From positions 1,860,001 to 1,924,000 of the forward strand of contig NZ_LT907782.1 of NCBI RefSeq assembly GCF_900206265.1: a stretch of DNA of 64,000 nt, in the 5' to 3' direction. Shown here piece after piece: positions 30,860 to 40,326 of the stretch. This stretch comes from Nitrosomonas ureae. Its GTDB lineage: Bacteria; Pseudomonadota; Gammaproteobacteria; Burkholderiales; Nitrosomonadaceae. The position numbers and the translations under genes are program-made. Under the pieces are notes generated by a model. That model was not told where the DNA came from. It did not search any database and worked only from the letters and a program-made list of their open reading frames with translations. Numbering within the stretch: position 1 is the stretch's first letter; each line of letters starts with the position of its first letter.

Positions 30860-31858
30860 ATGAACATCAAAACACGGCTAACCATAAGTTTCTTGGCAGC
30901 GGGCTTTCTGATCAGTAATATCGCATTGGCAGAAAAAATCTTACTCAATGTTTCTTACGATCCGACTCGGGAGTTATATCAAGAATTTAATCAGGCATTT
31001 GCTCGGCACTGGCAAGCAAAAACCAATGAAACCATCACGATCAAGCAATCTCACGGCGGTTCCGGCAAACAAGCCCGCTCCGTTATTGAAGGATTGGAAG
31101 CGGATATCGTATCTTTGGCTTTAGCCAATGATATCAACGCAATCGCAGAAAAAACCCAGTTATTACCGGAAGATTGGCAAAAACGCCTAAGTTATAACAG
31201 TACACCCTTTACGTCGACCATCATTTTTCTGGTACGCAAAGGTAATCCGAAGGGAATTAAGGATTGGGCAGACCTGGCACATCCTGATGTATCGATTATT
31301 ACACCAAACCCAAAAACATCCGGGGGAGCGCAATGGAACTATCTGGCAGCTTGGGAATATGGCAAAAGACACTATGGCGAAGATAAAGCGAAAGATTTCG
31401 TCAGCACTATTTATCGGAATGTTGCAGTATTGGATTCCAGCACACGGGGTTCCACCGCTTCGTTTGTAGAACGTGAAACCGGAGACGTTTTGATCTCCTG
31501 GGAAAATGAAGCTTTTCAAGTACTGAAAGAATACGGCGCGGAAAAATTTGAAATTGTCATCCCCTCTCTGAGTATTCTCGCTGAACCCACTGTGGCATTA
31601 ATTGACAAAATTGTCGATAAAAAAGGTACACGGGATGCTGCCGAAGCCTATCTCCAATACCTCTATTCAGATGCAGGGCAAGAAATCGCTGCCAAGCATT
31701 TTTTCAGGCCCACCGATGCCAGAGTCGCTGAAAAATATGCAGCACAGTTTCCCAAAATAGAATTGTTCAATATTAATAATGCCTTTGGCGACTGGAAGTC
31801 GACACACAAAACTCATTTCTCCGATGGCGGTACATTTGATCAAATCTATTTGCAGTAG
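30860..31858 (+). CDS. sbp: Periplasmic sulfate-binding protein
   Basis: 332 residues with a signal peptide (cleavage near NIALA-EK, about residue 24). This is the periplasmic receptor for sulfate or thiosulfate import by a CysTWA-type ABC transporter. Family motifs: [59 protein letters not shown] and [11 protein letters not shown]. None of the permease or ATPase genes lies here, so it is an orphan receptor served by a transporter elsewhere. Good ribosome site (tgagga) before the ATG. Specificity between sulfate and thiosulfate cannot be told. Confidence 0.92.
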   Translation: MNIKTRLTISFLAAGFLISNIALAEKILLNVSYDPTRELYQEFNQAFARHWQAKTNETITIKQSHGGSGKQARSVIEGLEADIVSLALANDINAIAEKTQLLPEDWQKRLSYNSTPFTSTIIFLVRKGNPKGIKDWADLAHPDVSIITPNPKTSGGAQWNYLAAWEYGKRHYGEDKAKDFVSTIYRNVAVLDSSTRGSTASFVERETGDVLISWENEAFQVLKEYGAEKFEIVIPSLSILAEPTVALIDKIVDKKGTRDAAEAYLQYLYSDAGQEIAAKHFFRPTDARVAEKYAAQFPKIELFNINNAFGDWKSTHKTHFSDGGTFDQIYLQ

Positions 31859-32003
31859 CTACGATCTTTAATCAACAATAATGCCGGTGCTTATCTTGCT
31901 AAAAACATCAACTGTAATGGCTACATTCATATTCCGGAACTTAATGAATCCATGATCCGGTCTATGCTCAAGAAGCTTTATTCAATAAGAGGCTTGTGCA
32001 GGA

Positions 32004-33761
32004 TCAGGCAGAATGAAGATTTTGCACAACTCCGGCATGGCTTTCGATATAGCGCTGATGTTTCTTTTGCTTAATGGCATCAATATGCATCAGAATTAGG
32101 GCATCCACACAATTTGAAAATTTCGGGTCGATATTAAACCCCAGAAACTCGCAACCGCCCGGCTCGCACAGCTCCACATACTGTTTATACAAAACCGGAA
32201 TTTTCACCCCGAGTGCGTCCATTTTCTCTTTGAACCTTACATATGCCTGCTTATATTCCACTTCGTTTGCAACCTGTCTGAATGGCGCAAAATCAACTAC
32301 CGTATCAAATTCAAATGACAGCCTGGGCAGTGCAAGCTGCTTATCATTGCCAAAAAGCTCTGTATAGAAACTGGCAATCATTTTTTGCGCAGGCTGCGGT
32401 AGAGCGATACTCATCGAAACCGGTCCAACCAGATAGCGAATCTCCGGATGCTGATACAGATAAGCGCCAACGCCGTACCAGAGATAATCCAGACTGCGTT
32501 TTCCCTGATATCTGGGTTGGATGAAACTGCGCCCTAACTCGATCGCCTGTTCGAGATAAGGCATTAAAATCGGGTTAAATTCAAACAGGCTATGCGTATA
32601 CAACCCGGTTTCGCCCTGCGCTTTAAGAATCTGCGCCGCTTCACCGATGCGATAAGAGCCAATGATTTCTAGTTCGTCTTCATCCCACAGGATCAAGTGG
32701 CGGTAATAACGGTCATAACTATCGATATCCAACGCATTGCCGGTACCTTCCTGTACCTGGCGGAACGATAACTCACGCAATCGCCCGATTTCCCGCATCA
32801 CGCTGGAGTTAGGCATGTAATCAAACAAATAAATATGTTTACCATCCTGAGTTTTGCCAATCAGTTGCGATGCTTTCAACTCCTTCCGGATCAATTTGGT
32901 GCGGACAGGATGGATGATATTTTCGACCGGCTTGAATAATTCCTTTTTCTTCTTTTTCCCGAGCCAATAGACTTGTTTGCGCATCAGCTTTGCCGCCGCT
33001 TTCTTGGACAAATTCATCGCCGCAATCGATTCCCAAGGAATCGGCTTGCCGATACGGAACAAAATCTCACCACCTTTTTTATTGAACATCTCATTGACCA
33101 GCATCATCGTCCCGAGGGGTTTGTAAATGCTGGATAGGCCGTAAAAAAGAGTGGAATTCTTCCCACCGATATGCACTGGCACAATGGGTGCCTTGGTTTT
33201 CCTGGCTAAAGACAAAAATACGGTGTTCCATCTGCCATCACGAACCCCCAGCGGAGAAATGCGCGACACTTCTCCGGTTGGAAACAAGATCACCGCCTGC
33301 TCAGATTCCAAAGCCTCGATGATCTGACCCATGCTATCGCGATGAGTGGTGGATTGAGACAAATTATCCACGGACAGAAACAAGCTTTGCAGCGGATCAA
33401 TGCAATTTAGCAAGGTCGTTGCAATGATTTTTACATCGGTACGAATCTCCGATACCAACTTCAACAGCGCCAGTCCATCTAAAGAACCCAGCGGATGATT
33501 GGCAACGATCAACACCCGGCGTTGATCCGGAATACGCGCACGATCCTTGCTGGATACCTGAAACGAAAAATTAAAATGCTCCAGCACCGCATCGTTAAAC
33601 TCCAATCCTTCCAAATGCCGGTGTGTAGCAATAAAACGATTGATCTCTTCCTGATGCAACAGTCTCTTCAGTATTGAAGAAGCGGCTTTCATCAGTGGTT
33701 TATCATTGATCTCATTCACATGCTGAAAATAGTCTTTCAGTATTGCATCCACATCCAGCAT
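32004..33761 (-). CDS. olsF: Fused acyltransferase, OlsF-like ornithine lipid synthase candidate
   Basis: 585 residues. The N-terminal half is a PlsC-like lysophospholipid acyltransferase (ANHPLGSLDG with H89 and D95, then FPTGEVSR). The C-terminal half is a GNAT-type acyltransferase of the OlsB/hemolysin-like family (REIGRLRELSFRQVQEGTG, LFEFNPILMPYLEQAIELGRSFIQPRYQGK). Combined O- and N-acyltransferases in one chain are the plan of OlsF, which makes ornithine lipids. The usual layout is N-terminal O-acylation and C-terminal N-acylation. The substrate amino acid is not proven; ornithine, lysine or glycine lipids are possible. A Pho-box-like promoter precedes it. Confidence 0.72.
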   Translation of the reverse strand: MLDVDAILKDYFQHVNEINDKPLMKAASSILKRLLHQEEINRFIATHRHLEGLEFNDAVLEHFNFSFQVSSKDRARIPDQRRVLIVANHPLGSLDGLALLKLVSEIRTDVKIIATTLLNCIDPLQSLFLSVDNLSQSTTHRDSMGQIIEALESEQAVILFPTGEVSRISPLGVRDGRWNTVFLSLARKTKAPIVPVHIGGKNSTLFYGLSSIYKPLGTMMLVNEMFNKKGGEILFRIGKPIPWESIAAMNLSKKAAAKLMRKQVYWLGKKKKKELFKPVENIIHPVRTKLIRKELKASQLIGKTQDGKHIYLFDYMPNSSVMREIGRLRELSFRQVQEGTGNALDIDSYDRYYRHLILWDEDELEIIGSYRIGEAAQILKAQGETGLYTHSLFEFNPILMPYLEQAIELGRSFIQPRYQGKRSLDYLWYGVGAYLYQHPEIRYLVGPVSMSIALPQPAQKMIASFYTELFGNDKQLALPRLSFEFDTVVDFAPFRQVANEVEYKQAYVRFKEKMDALGVKIPVLYKQYVELCEPGGCEFLGFNIDPKFSNCVDALILMHIDAIKQKKHQRYIESHAGVVQNLHSA

Positions 33762-33796
33762 AATCCCGGCCCCATTTCATAAATTGGATACTTTAT

Positions 33797-33830
33797 AGGA
33801 TAACCAGTTAATGTGACGCGACGATGACAA
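33797..33830 (-). promoter_or_regulatory. Candidate Pho box and -10 of the OlsF-like gene
   Basis: On the minus strand TTGTCAT (33830-33824), 4 nt, GCGTCAC (33819-33813), 10 nt and TATCCT (33802-33797) have the spacing of E. coli pho promoters. Match to CTGTCAT is 6/7 and 4/7, so the second half-site is weak. The predicted start of transcription is about 30 nt before the ATG. Confidence 0.5.
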
Positions 33831-33906
33831 TCAGTTAATAATCAGGGTGCATTGCATCATGCACCCAGTCCGATAGAGGAGGTCGTCGAATTGTATTTAC
33901 CTGCAA

Positions 33907-34881
33907 TCATTCGCCAGGGTATTGCAAACCAATTTTCTCCCTGATCTGATCCATCGTTTCCATCAAAGCCAGCGATTCGGCAAGAGTCACTGTTGGGCTT
34001 TCCACCTTACCTTCCCGAATGCATTGATTGACTTCAGCAGCTTCGTATTGATATCCCACTCTACCCCAAACGATGCGAGGGAATTTTCTTGAACGCCAGA
34101 GAACAGCCAAGCGGGCACGCCAGAACATTGGCATCCAAATCATTCCTCGGGTACCCATAATAAAAGCATTATGCGGTGTGCGTGTTTGAATGGCGCTGGA
34201 TAGCAAAGCAAGCTGCCCTTGTGGGTATTGCAGCATGATACCGGCCTGCTCGTCGACACCGGTTGCACCGAGAGATGCTGCCGCTTGAATTTCCGCAGGT
34301 CTGGAACCGAAAAGATGCGATGCCAAAGCAATCGGATAAACCCCGACATCCAGTATTGACCCGCCAGCAAGCTCAGGATTAAACAATCTATGCTCAGGTT
34401 CCCAGGTTGCCCGAAATCCAAGGTCGGCGCTGAGCATCCGGACTTCCCCGATCAATCCCTCCTTGATCCACTGCATCGCCCGTTTATAAGTAGGATTAAA
34501 TCTCGACCACATGGCTTCCATAAGAAAAAGCCGTTTCTCGCCTGCACAAGCAATCATTTGGCGCGCTTCTATCGCGTTCAGTGCAAATGGTTTCTCACAT
34601 AGCACATGTTTTCCATTTTCCAGACATAGAAGCGTATGGCTCTTGTGGAAATTATGAGTTGTAGCGACGTAGATAACGTCAATGTCTGGATCTTTTGCCA
34701 ACGCTTCATATGAACCATGCGCGCGGGGAATTCGATGCTTCAACGCAAATGCTTCCGCTCGCTGGACTGATCGTGCAGCCACAGCAACAATTTCCGTACC
34801 CGGAGTCTTCCTGAGATCAACAGCAAAACGACCAGCCATTCGTCCCGCGCTTAATATACCCCACCGGACCAATGCAACCAT
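33907..34881 (-). CDS. Gfo/Idh/MocA family oxidoreductase
   Basis: 324 residues, an N-terminal Rossmann domain (VRWGILSAGRMAGRFAVDL, NAD(P)-binding) with VYVATTHNFHKSH and the EKPFALN block, then the C-terminal alpha/beta substrate domain. The EKPFALNAIEARQMI motif with catalytic Lys is intact. Members oxidise or reduce sugars, inositols or trans-dihydrodiols; the substrate here cannot be named. It is transcribed alone between the OlsF-like gene and the divergent radical SAM gene. Confidence 0.88.
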   Translation of the reverse strand: MVALVRWGILSAGRMAGRFAVDLRKTPGTEIVAVAARSVQRAEAFALKHRIPRAHGSYEALAKDPDIDVIYVATTHNFHKSHTLLCLENGKHVLCEKPFALNAIEARQMIACAGEKRLFLMEAMWSRFNPTYKRAMQWIKEGLIGEVRMLSADLGFRATWEPEHRLFNPELAGGSILDVGVYPIALASHLFGSRPAEIQAAASLGATGVDEQAGIMLQYPQGQLALLSSAIQTRTPHNAFIMGTRGMIWMPMFWRARLAVLWRSRKFPRIVWGRVGYQYEAAEVNQCIREGKVESPTVTLAESLALMETMDQIREKIGLQYPGE

Positions 34882-35014
34882 AAAAAAGCTCCTTTATTTA
34901 AAAGACGGGGACGATCCGGTTTTCTTCCCTTCGTTGCTGAGCATTCTATCGCACTATCATTCAGATAAAATGTTATGTTATCTTATTGATTAACATGAAT
35001 TCTCAATTTGGATA

Positions 35015-35057
35015 ATTTTTATGGCTGAGAATTGAATATAATCTCAGCCATAAAAAT
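35015..35057. repeat. 16-bp perfect inverted repeat in a divergent intergenic region
   Basis: atttttatggctgaga (35015-35030) pairs exactly with 35042-35057 around an 11-nt AT-rich loop. It lies between divergent promoters of the oxidoreductase and radical SAM genes, 64 bases before the latter. The flanks are T-run then A-run, so it is not a standard terminator in either direction. It may be an operator or a folded leader. Confidence 0.7.
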
Positions 35058-35120
35058 AATATCCGGTTCAGGGAAAAAACCTGAAATCTGATGCATCAGT
35101 AACTTAAAAGAGCCTCTGAG

Positions 35121-36311
35121 ATGTGGATTGCGTTGCTGTTCAGCTCAATTCGATCCATTACTTTTAATTTTAAAACAGAGGAATCACTAGCCGTGCTTTA
35201 CCACACGAAAAAAGTCGAGATTAATTTAGGCTATGCATGCAATGCTAAATGCCCCTTCTGCTATTACTACGATTCCGTCATCACGAAATCCAATGAAAAC
35301 ACGCTGACTACAGAGCAAGCGAAAAAACAGCTCAAACAAGCAAAAATGCTTGGAATACAAGAGATAGAGTTTACCGGCGGAGAAGTGACGCTGCGCAAGG
35401 ATCTACCCGAATTGATCACATATGCCAAGAAAGAACTCGGCTTTTCCATCGTCTGCCTGATTACTAACGGCATTCGATTAGCTAAGCGGGATTACATTGC
35501 CAGTCTCGCCACTGCAGGCATCGATGACATTTTGTTTAGTGTTCATGGTCATGATGCGTCGACTCATGATGATCTAACCAAAGTCCCGCGCAGTTTTGAC
35601 CACATTCTGGAAGCGATCGATCACGCCAATGCGTTGGGTTTGAGGGTGCGTACTAACACAGTGGTGTGCAAAACGAATTTTATGCATCTGACTGAAATCA
35701 TGCAGCTGCTGATTAGAAAGAAAGTCGATAACATCAATTTTGTGATGTTCAATCCGGTCCTGCAGGCAAAGAATATCGATATTGTGAAGGAAGTGTATGT
35801 CAATTACGCGGATGCCGGCAGAGAGATCATTAAAGCGATCCAATCGTGCGAAGCCGAGCTCCCGCATTTTAATGTAAGGTACATGCCCTTTTGCTTTCTT
35901 CCCGGCTATGAGCAATATGTGACTAACATGGATCAAATGACCTTTGATCCGGACGAATGGGATAATTTCACAAGCTTCCGGATCAGAAAAGGTATTTTGG
36001 TCACTTGGCTTTGCCTGATACCCGGCATTCTAAAAATACCGTACCTTACTTTTGTTGCCCAATACGGTTTCAAGGCCGTGTGTACAGCCGCAATCAGCCG
36101 ATTCTATGTATTCAAGGATAGAATTAAAACCAGAAGCTGCAAGAAGTGCGCGTATGAGAAGGTATGCGATTATCTTTATCGGCATTATCACGATATCTAT
36201 GGCGAAGGGGACGTAACCCCCATATCCGGGGAAAAAGTGTGTAATCCGGCATGGATTATGAATGCGGCAAAAATCCGCAAACCGGGCGAATTGCCTAAAA
36301 AGATAAGCTGA
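35121..36311 (+). CDS. Radical SAM protein
   Basis: 396 residues from the longest start; GTG at 35193 (after a gagg site) is a plausible shorter start. The 4Fe-4S motif is C40-x3-C44-x2-C47 in CNAKCPFCYYY, followed by the GGEVTLR-like GGE motif (FTGGEVTLRKDL) and NGIRL. The C-terminal half holds a Cys cluster (SCKKCAYEKVCDY ... EKVCNPAW) that could bind a second cluster, as in SPASM-like proteins. The substrate is unknown. The next gene, a heparinase-like protein, begins 8 bases later, so polysaccharide or sugar modification is a reasonable context-based guess. Confidence 0.85.
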   Translation: MWIALLFSSIRSITFNFKTEESLAVLYHTKKVEINLGYACNAKCPFCYYYDSVITKSNENTLTTEQAKKQLKQAKMLGIQEIEFTGGEVTLRKDLPELITYAKKELGFSIVCLITNGIRLAKRDYIASLATAGIDDILFSVHGHDASTHDDLTKVPRSFDHILEAIDHANALGLRVRTNTVVCKTNFMHLTEIMQLLIRKKVDNINFVMFNPVLQAKNIDIVKEVYVNYADAGREIIKAIQSCEAELPHFNVRYMPFCFLPGYEQYVTNMDQMTFDPDEWDNFTSFRIRKGILVTWLCLIPGILKIPYLTFVAQYGFKAVCTAAISRFYVFKDRIKTRSCKKCAYEKVCDYLYRHYHDIYGEGDVTPISGEKVCNPAWIMNAAKIRKPGELPKKIS

Positions 36312-36318
36312 GTCAGCA

Positions 36319-38208
36319 TTGAACCTCGGTGAATTTCTATACCGTATTCGGAGACAGGCATCGCTTATTGTCATGTGGATTAAGCAATGTACGGGTTATG
36401 GCTTACCTTTTAACAAAAGGGGCAATCCGCAGAACCATGCGTTTTGCCGCAGTAAATTACCCTGTCTTCCGCAACTTCCCTGGTTTTATGAAGATCTGAC
36501 GCTATCTGATTTTATTATAGAGAATGACCAACAAGCGTGCATTATTTCGAATCAAGCAAATCTATCAGTTTCCACCGACGATCTTTGCTGGCACACAGCG
36601 CCTGATACCGGACGCTCCTGGCCCCTTAAACTCTTTGCGAGAATCCCTTTTACATCAAGCAATCCGATGGGGGACATTCAACTTGTTTGGGCACGTTCCC
36701 GGTTACAAAATTTGATCGTTCTTGGTCTGATCAGCAATCTAACGAATGATCTTCGCATCAAATGCCAAGCCGCCCAATACATGGAAAAAATAATGTTGTC
36801 ATGGATCGATGCAAATCCATGGCTGAAGGGAGTAAATTATATTTCCACTATGGAATGCGCGCTCAGATTAATCAGTGCCTGCCATGCATTTGATCAGATA
36901 AGAAATGAAAAAATAAATCCGCAAGCCTGGCAGGGACTGGTGTACCTTGTGCATAGTCACGCCTATTTCATCCGACGGAGACTATGTCTCTATTCTTATG
37001 CCGGGAATCATACTCTCGGAGAGTGCGCGGGACTCGTTTACGCCGCCATTCTCTTTCCCGAACTACCTGACGCAGAAGAATGGCTGGTCGTTGGCTTAAC
37101 CATCATGGAGCAGGAAGCGAATATCCAAATTCTTCCGGATGGAGGAAATCGCGAGCAATCCTTCCGGTATCTGGCGTTGATTGTTGATCTATGCGGGCTT
37201 GTCACCTGCCTGTTAAGACATTATGGCAAATTCCCACCTGACGGTATCGAGCGGGCCTGGATGCGTGGTAAAGATTATTTACAAGCATTTGCCTTATCAC
37301 CTGATAATTTACCCGCAATAGGTGACAGTGACGATGGTTATGCATTGTCGCCACACCTGCGGTTATCGTGGAAAGATAGTTTTCATGCATCCGAATTACC
37401 AGCCGCTCCGCTGCAGATTTTTGCAGCCTCCGGATACTCGAAAATTCCAGGCGCAGCAAATCATGGCACGATGCGATTCAGTCATGGCAAGCTGGGCCGG
37501 GCCAGTACATTCGGACATGGGCATGCCGACGCTTTGTCTGTTTGCTGGGATCTTGACGGCAAACCGATATTAGTCGACCCAGGCACCTATCTATATCACG
37601 CAAATGCGCGTTTCAGACGCTACTTTCGCGGCACTTCCGCCCACAACACAATTGCGGTAGATGATACGGATCAAGCATTGCAAAACGAGAAAACCGCATT
37701 TGGCTGGTCAAGCGCATACACTGCAAAATTAATATGGCACAGTGAAAATCTGGACGGTAACACGGTACTTCTGGCTAATCATGACGGCTATTCCGCTAGC
37801 GGAGTTATACACTGGCGGGCACTGATCTATGATGGCCAATCCGGAAGGTGGATGATATGGGATCGTATCGATGGTATGGGCGAACACGCTCTGGCACTGC
37901 ACTGGCATGTTGATACACCCGTCGAAATGACGGATGATGGGATCATCATAGACTGCATGAACAGCTCATGGTTCGTTAGCGTAAAAGGCGGAAAATCCTG
38001 TTTGTATCGCGGGAACGAGCAATTGCCATTGGGCTGGATTTCCAGGAAATATGGTACAAAAGAACCTCTTAATACCCTAAAAACAGAAATCCGCACTTGC
38101 TTGCCCCATGAATTCCTGACGATCATTACCCCGATGCAAGGAAATCAAACCCCTCCTATTGATGACAACTTAATCGATAAGCTACGAAACAAATGCTCAG
38201 AATCCTAA
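36319..38208 (+). CDS. Heparinase II/III-like polysaccharide lyase family protein
   Basis: 629 residues. The start is TTG at 36319; the next ATG (36373) would remove LGEFLYRIRRQ, which fits the family's usual N-terminus. An alpha-toroid domain (about 90-320, SYAGNHTLGECAGL with a catalytic Asn/His region) precedes a beta-sheet domain with GHGHADALSVCWDLDGKPILVDPGTYLYHAN, where the HADALS motif is typical. It probably cleaves or edits uronate-containing exopolysaccharide in or near the periplasm, but no classic signal peptide is visible at the N-terminus. Co-transcribed with the radical SAM gene. Confidence 0.82.
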   Translation: MNLGEFLYRIRRQASLIVMWIKQCTGYGLPFNKRGNPQNHAFCRSKLPCLPQLPWFYEDLTLSDFIIENDQQACIISNQANLSVSTDDLCWHTAPDTGRSWPLKLFARIPFTSSNPMGDIQLVWARSRLQNLIVLGLISNLTNDLRIKCQAAQYMEKIMLSWIDANPWLKGVNYISTMECALRLISACHAFDQIRNEKINPQAWQGLVYLVHSHAYFIRRRLCLYSYAGNHTLGECAGLVYAAILFPELPDAEEWLVVGLTIMEQEANIQILPDGGNREQSFRYLALIVDLCGLVTCLLRHYGKFPPDGIERAWMRGKDYLQAFALSPDNLPAIGDSDDGYALSPHLRLSWKDSFHASELPAAPLQIFAASGYSKIPGAANHGTMRFSHGKLGRASTFGHGHADALSVCWDLDGKPILVDPGTYLYHANARFRRYFRGTSAHNTIAVDDTDQALQNEKTAFGWSSAYTAKLIWHSENLDGNTVLLANHDGYSASGVIHWRALIYDGQSGRWMIWDRIDGMGEHALALHWHVDTPVEMTDDGIIIDCMNSSWFVSVKGGKSCLYRGNEQLPLGWISRKYGTKEPLNTLKTEIRTCLPHEFLTIITPMQGNQTPPIDDNLIDKLRNKCSES

Positions 38209-38367
38209 CTTCAAGTCAGAAAACTCAATAAATAGTTACGGGCATTGCGATAAGGCTATGTGTCATATCAAATAAATTGGCACACGCACTAATATAACAC
38301 TGAATAATTGTCAACATGCCACCCGTCTTGTATCTCATCTTGCATACCCAATTATTCGCGTGCTTCC

Positions 38368-39426
38368 TCAATAATCGCGCCAATTTATAAAATGCTGGCG
38401 CAAAGTTTGAACTACGCGATTACCTACTCCGCAATCGCCATAGACAGGTGGAAACTGCTGCTGACCCAGGCTTTTTTGCGCACATACCTTATCCCGGATT
38501 ACTACAGGGGAGAAACCAGCCAACACGTTGGCACCCGCTTTAATCGTTTCGGGCCGTTCGGTGTTATTTCGCACCGTCACGCACGGAACGCCAAAAATAT
38601 AGGCTTCTTCCTGTATGCAGCCACTGTCCGTAATGATAAGTGAGGCAAATTTCTCGTAAGAAAGCGATGTAAAGGGCTCAACCGGATCAATCACCGTTAT
38701 TCGCGACAAAAGATCAAAGCTGAGACCATAATTTTTCATAGCCGCCCGTGTCCGCGGATGCATGGGAAAGATCATTGCATCGAACTCATCCGCCAATGCG
38801 TTAAGTGTTGTAAAAACATCAACCATTCTTGTACGACTGTCGGTAAACTCCTTGCGGTGCAGGGTAATGTACGCATACGCATCGGCACGCGGCTTAACCA
38901 ATTCGGCAGAAAAATCATGAATTAAATCTATCGTGGTATTGCCAACATTGAAAATCCGACCACGCAAATCCGGAATTTTTTTCAAATATTCAGCATGATG
39001 TTGCGTATAGGTGAACAAATAATGCGCCGCACTATCGACCATGATGCGATTGCGCTCTTCAATCATACGATTATCATAAGCCCGCAGACCCGCCTCGACA
39101 TGCGCCAATCCAACATCAGAATAAACAGCGGCAACGGCACCCACAATTGATGCCGCAGTGTCCCCGTTAACCAAGATCAGATCAATTTGCTGCGTGCGAA
39201 TAATTTTGCTTACCCAATCAATTGCCGCCCCAATACTGTAGGGGTAGGGATAGATAAAATCCGGCATATAACCCATTTTGGCAAACACCACCTCCCGGAG
39301 CAATGGATCCTGATGCTGATTGGTATGCAGAACGGCAAATTCCAGATTCGCTGCGCGCAGCGCCTTGACAATGGCATAATTTTTCATGACCTCGGGACGA
39401 GTGCCAATGACAATCCCGATTTTCAT
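38368..39426 (-). CDS. UDP-GlcNAc 2-epimerase family protein
   Basis: 352 residues. GTRPE near residue 9 (MKIGIVIGTRPEVM) and LVNGDTAASIVGAVAAVYSDVGLAHVEAGLR mark the WecB/NeuC-type epimerase fold; SLSYEKFASLIITDSGCIQEEAYIFGVPCVTVRNNTERPET is the C-terminal signature. The stretch after GTRPE (VMKNYAIVKAL) departs from the usual IKMAPVI, so this may be a divergent branch with a different product. UDP-GlcNAc to UDP-ManNAc is the default reaction. It overlaps the upstream SGNH gene by 4 bases (ATGA), so they are coupled. Confidence 0.83.
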   Translation of the reverse strand: MKIGIVIGTRPEVMKNYAIVKALRAANLEFAVLHTNQHQDPLLREVVFAKMGYMPDFIYPYPYSIGAAIDWVSKIIRTQQIDLILVNGDTAASIVGAVAAVYSDVGLAHVEAGLRAYDNRMIEERNRIMVDSAAHYLFTYTQHHAEYLKKIPDLRGRIFNVGNTTIDLIHDFSAELVKPRADAYAYITLHRKEFTDSRTRMVDVFTTLNALADEFDAMIFPMHPRTRAAMKNYGLSFDLLSRITVIDPVEPFTSLSYEKFASLIITDSGCIQEEAYIFGVPCVTVRNNTERPETIKAGANVLAGFSPVVIRDKVCAQKSLGQQQFPPVYGDCGVGNRVVQTLRQHFINWRDY

Positions 39427-39986
39427 CGCTCTAGAATGGCTTGGGCAAATGCTTCGGCGACAACTTGATTTCCCTGCTCATTGAAATGAACGGAATCCAC
39501 GTAGCAGTCGCGATTTAATCCGTTAATCGGTGTGTAATGAATTCTTTTATTTTCGGCCGAGATTTTTCTGATTGCATCATTATATTGATTGCGCCGCTCT
39601 ACCGTTTCTTTGCGGAAGAAAATATGACCATCGGGAAAAATGGGGGGAATTTCACCGCAAAATATAGCCTTGTATTTCTTGATTAAGAACGCCCGGGCAA
39701 TCTGCCGGTAATATTCTTCAAAAAGCTCCAAAGGTGTTTCATTTCCCACATCGTTGGTACCTATGAGCACGCATACTTGATAAGTATCGCTGATGAATTC
39801 AATTTCATTACTGAGCAGAAACCATAAATCCCGCGCTGTATAGCCATTAACGCTTCGATTAATCGCACGCCATTGATAAGGCGTTTGTTGCGTAAGCATT
39901 TGAGCCAGATATAACGGATAGCACCCATAAGTCCGCGCACCAAAGGTTTGGCTATCCCCAATGCACAGCAGATTCTGATAATGCAT
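39423..39986 (-). CDS. SGNH/GDSL hydrolase family protein
   Basis: 187 residues. The catalytic blocks are block I, LCIGDSQTFG (Ser), an Asn in block III (IGTNDVGN), and block V, DSVHFNEQGN, with Asp-x-x-His. No signal peptide. These enzymes are esterases or acyl transferases, often removing acetyl groups from sugars. Coupling with the epimerase gene suggests action on a sugar nucleotide, polysaccharide or glycolipid. Substrate not determinable. Confidence 0.8.
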   Translation of the reverse strand: MHYQNLLCIGDSQTFGARTYGCYPLYLAQMLTQQTPYQWRAINRSVNGYTARDLWFLLSNEIEFISDTYQVCVLIGTNDVGNETPLELFEEYYRQIARAFLIKKYKAIFCGEIPPIFPDGHIFFRKETVERRNQYNDAIRKISAENKRIHYTPINGLNRDCYVDSVHFNEQGNQVVAEAFAQAILER

Positions 39987-40326
39987 ATTACATTTTCCCT
40001 AATTATCCAATACTTACCAAGATTGCAATGGACTTAATTGTTGATGGGCATCTGAAAAAATGACGAGGGGATGAAGGCATGAATTTGACATCCACCCTTC
40101 TCTGGAGGGGAAAAATTTCTTGGTTTTCGAGTGAATAAGTATGAATTTGTTTTCATTAATTTTTTGCTTTGCAGGATTCTTCCAATCACAATAAATTGCA
40201 TTAATAAATAAGAAGCGATGAATTCTTTTCCGAAGCGGGATGTACCGGATTTTACTTTACTTATCAGTTCTTCGATACCCGGCCTTTAAAACACTGACAC
40301 TCTGCCACCTGGTTATGGACATTAAT
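39987..40326. other. Intergenic region upstream of the SGNH gene
   Basis: 340 bases with no gene. It should contain the promoter of the minus-strand SGNH/epimerase pair. I saw no repeat, terminator or RNA gene that I could support. Small frames here lack ribosome sites. Confidence 0.5.
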
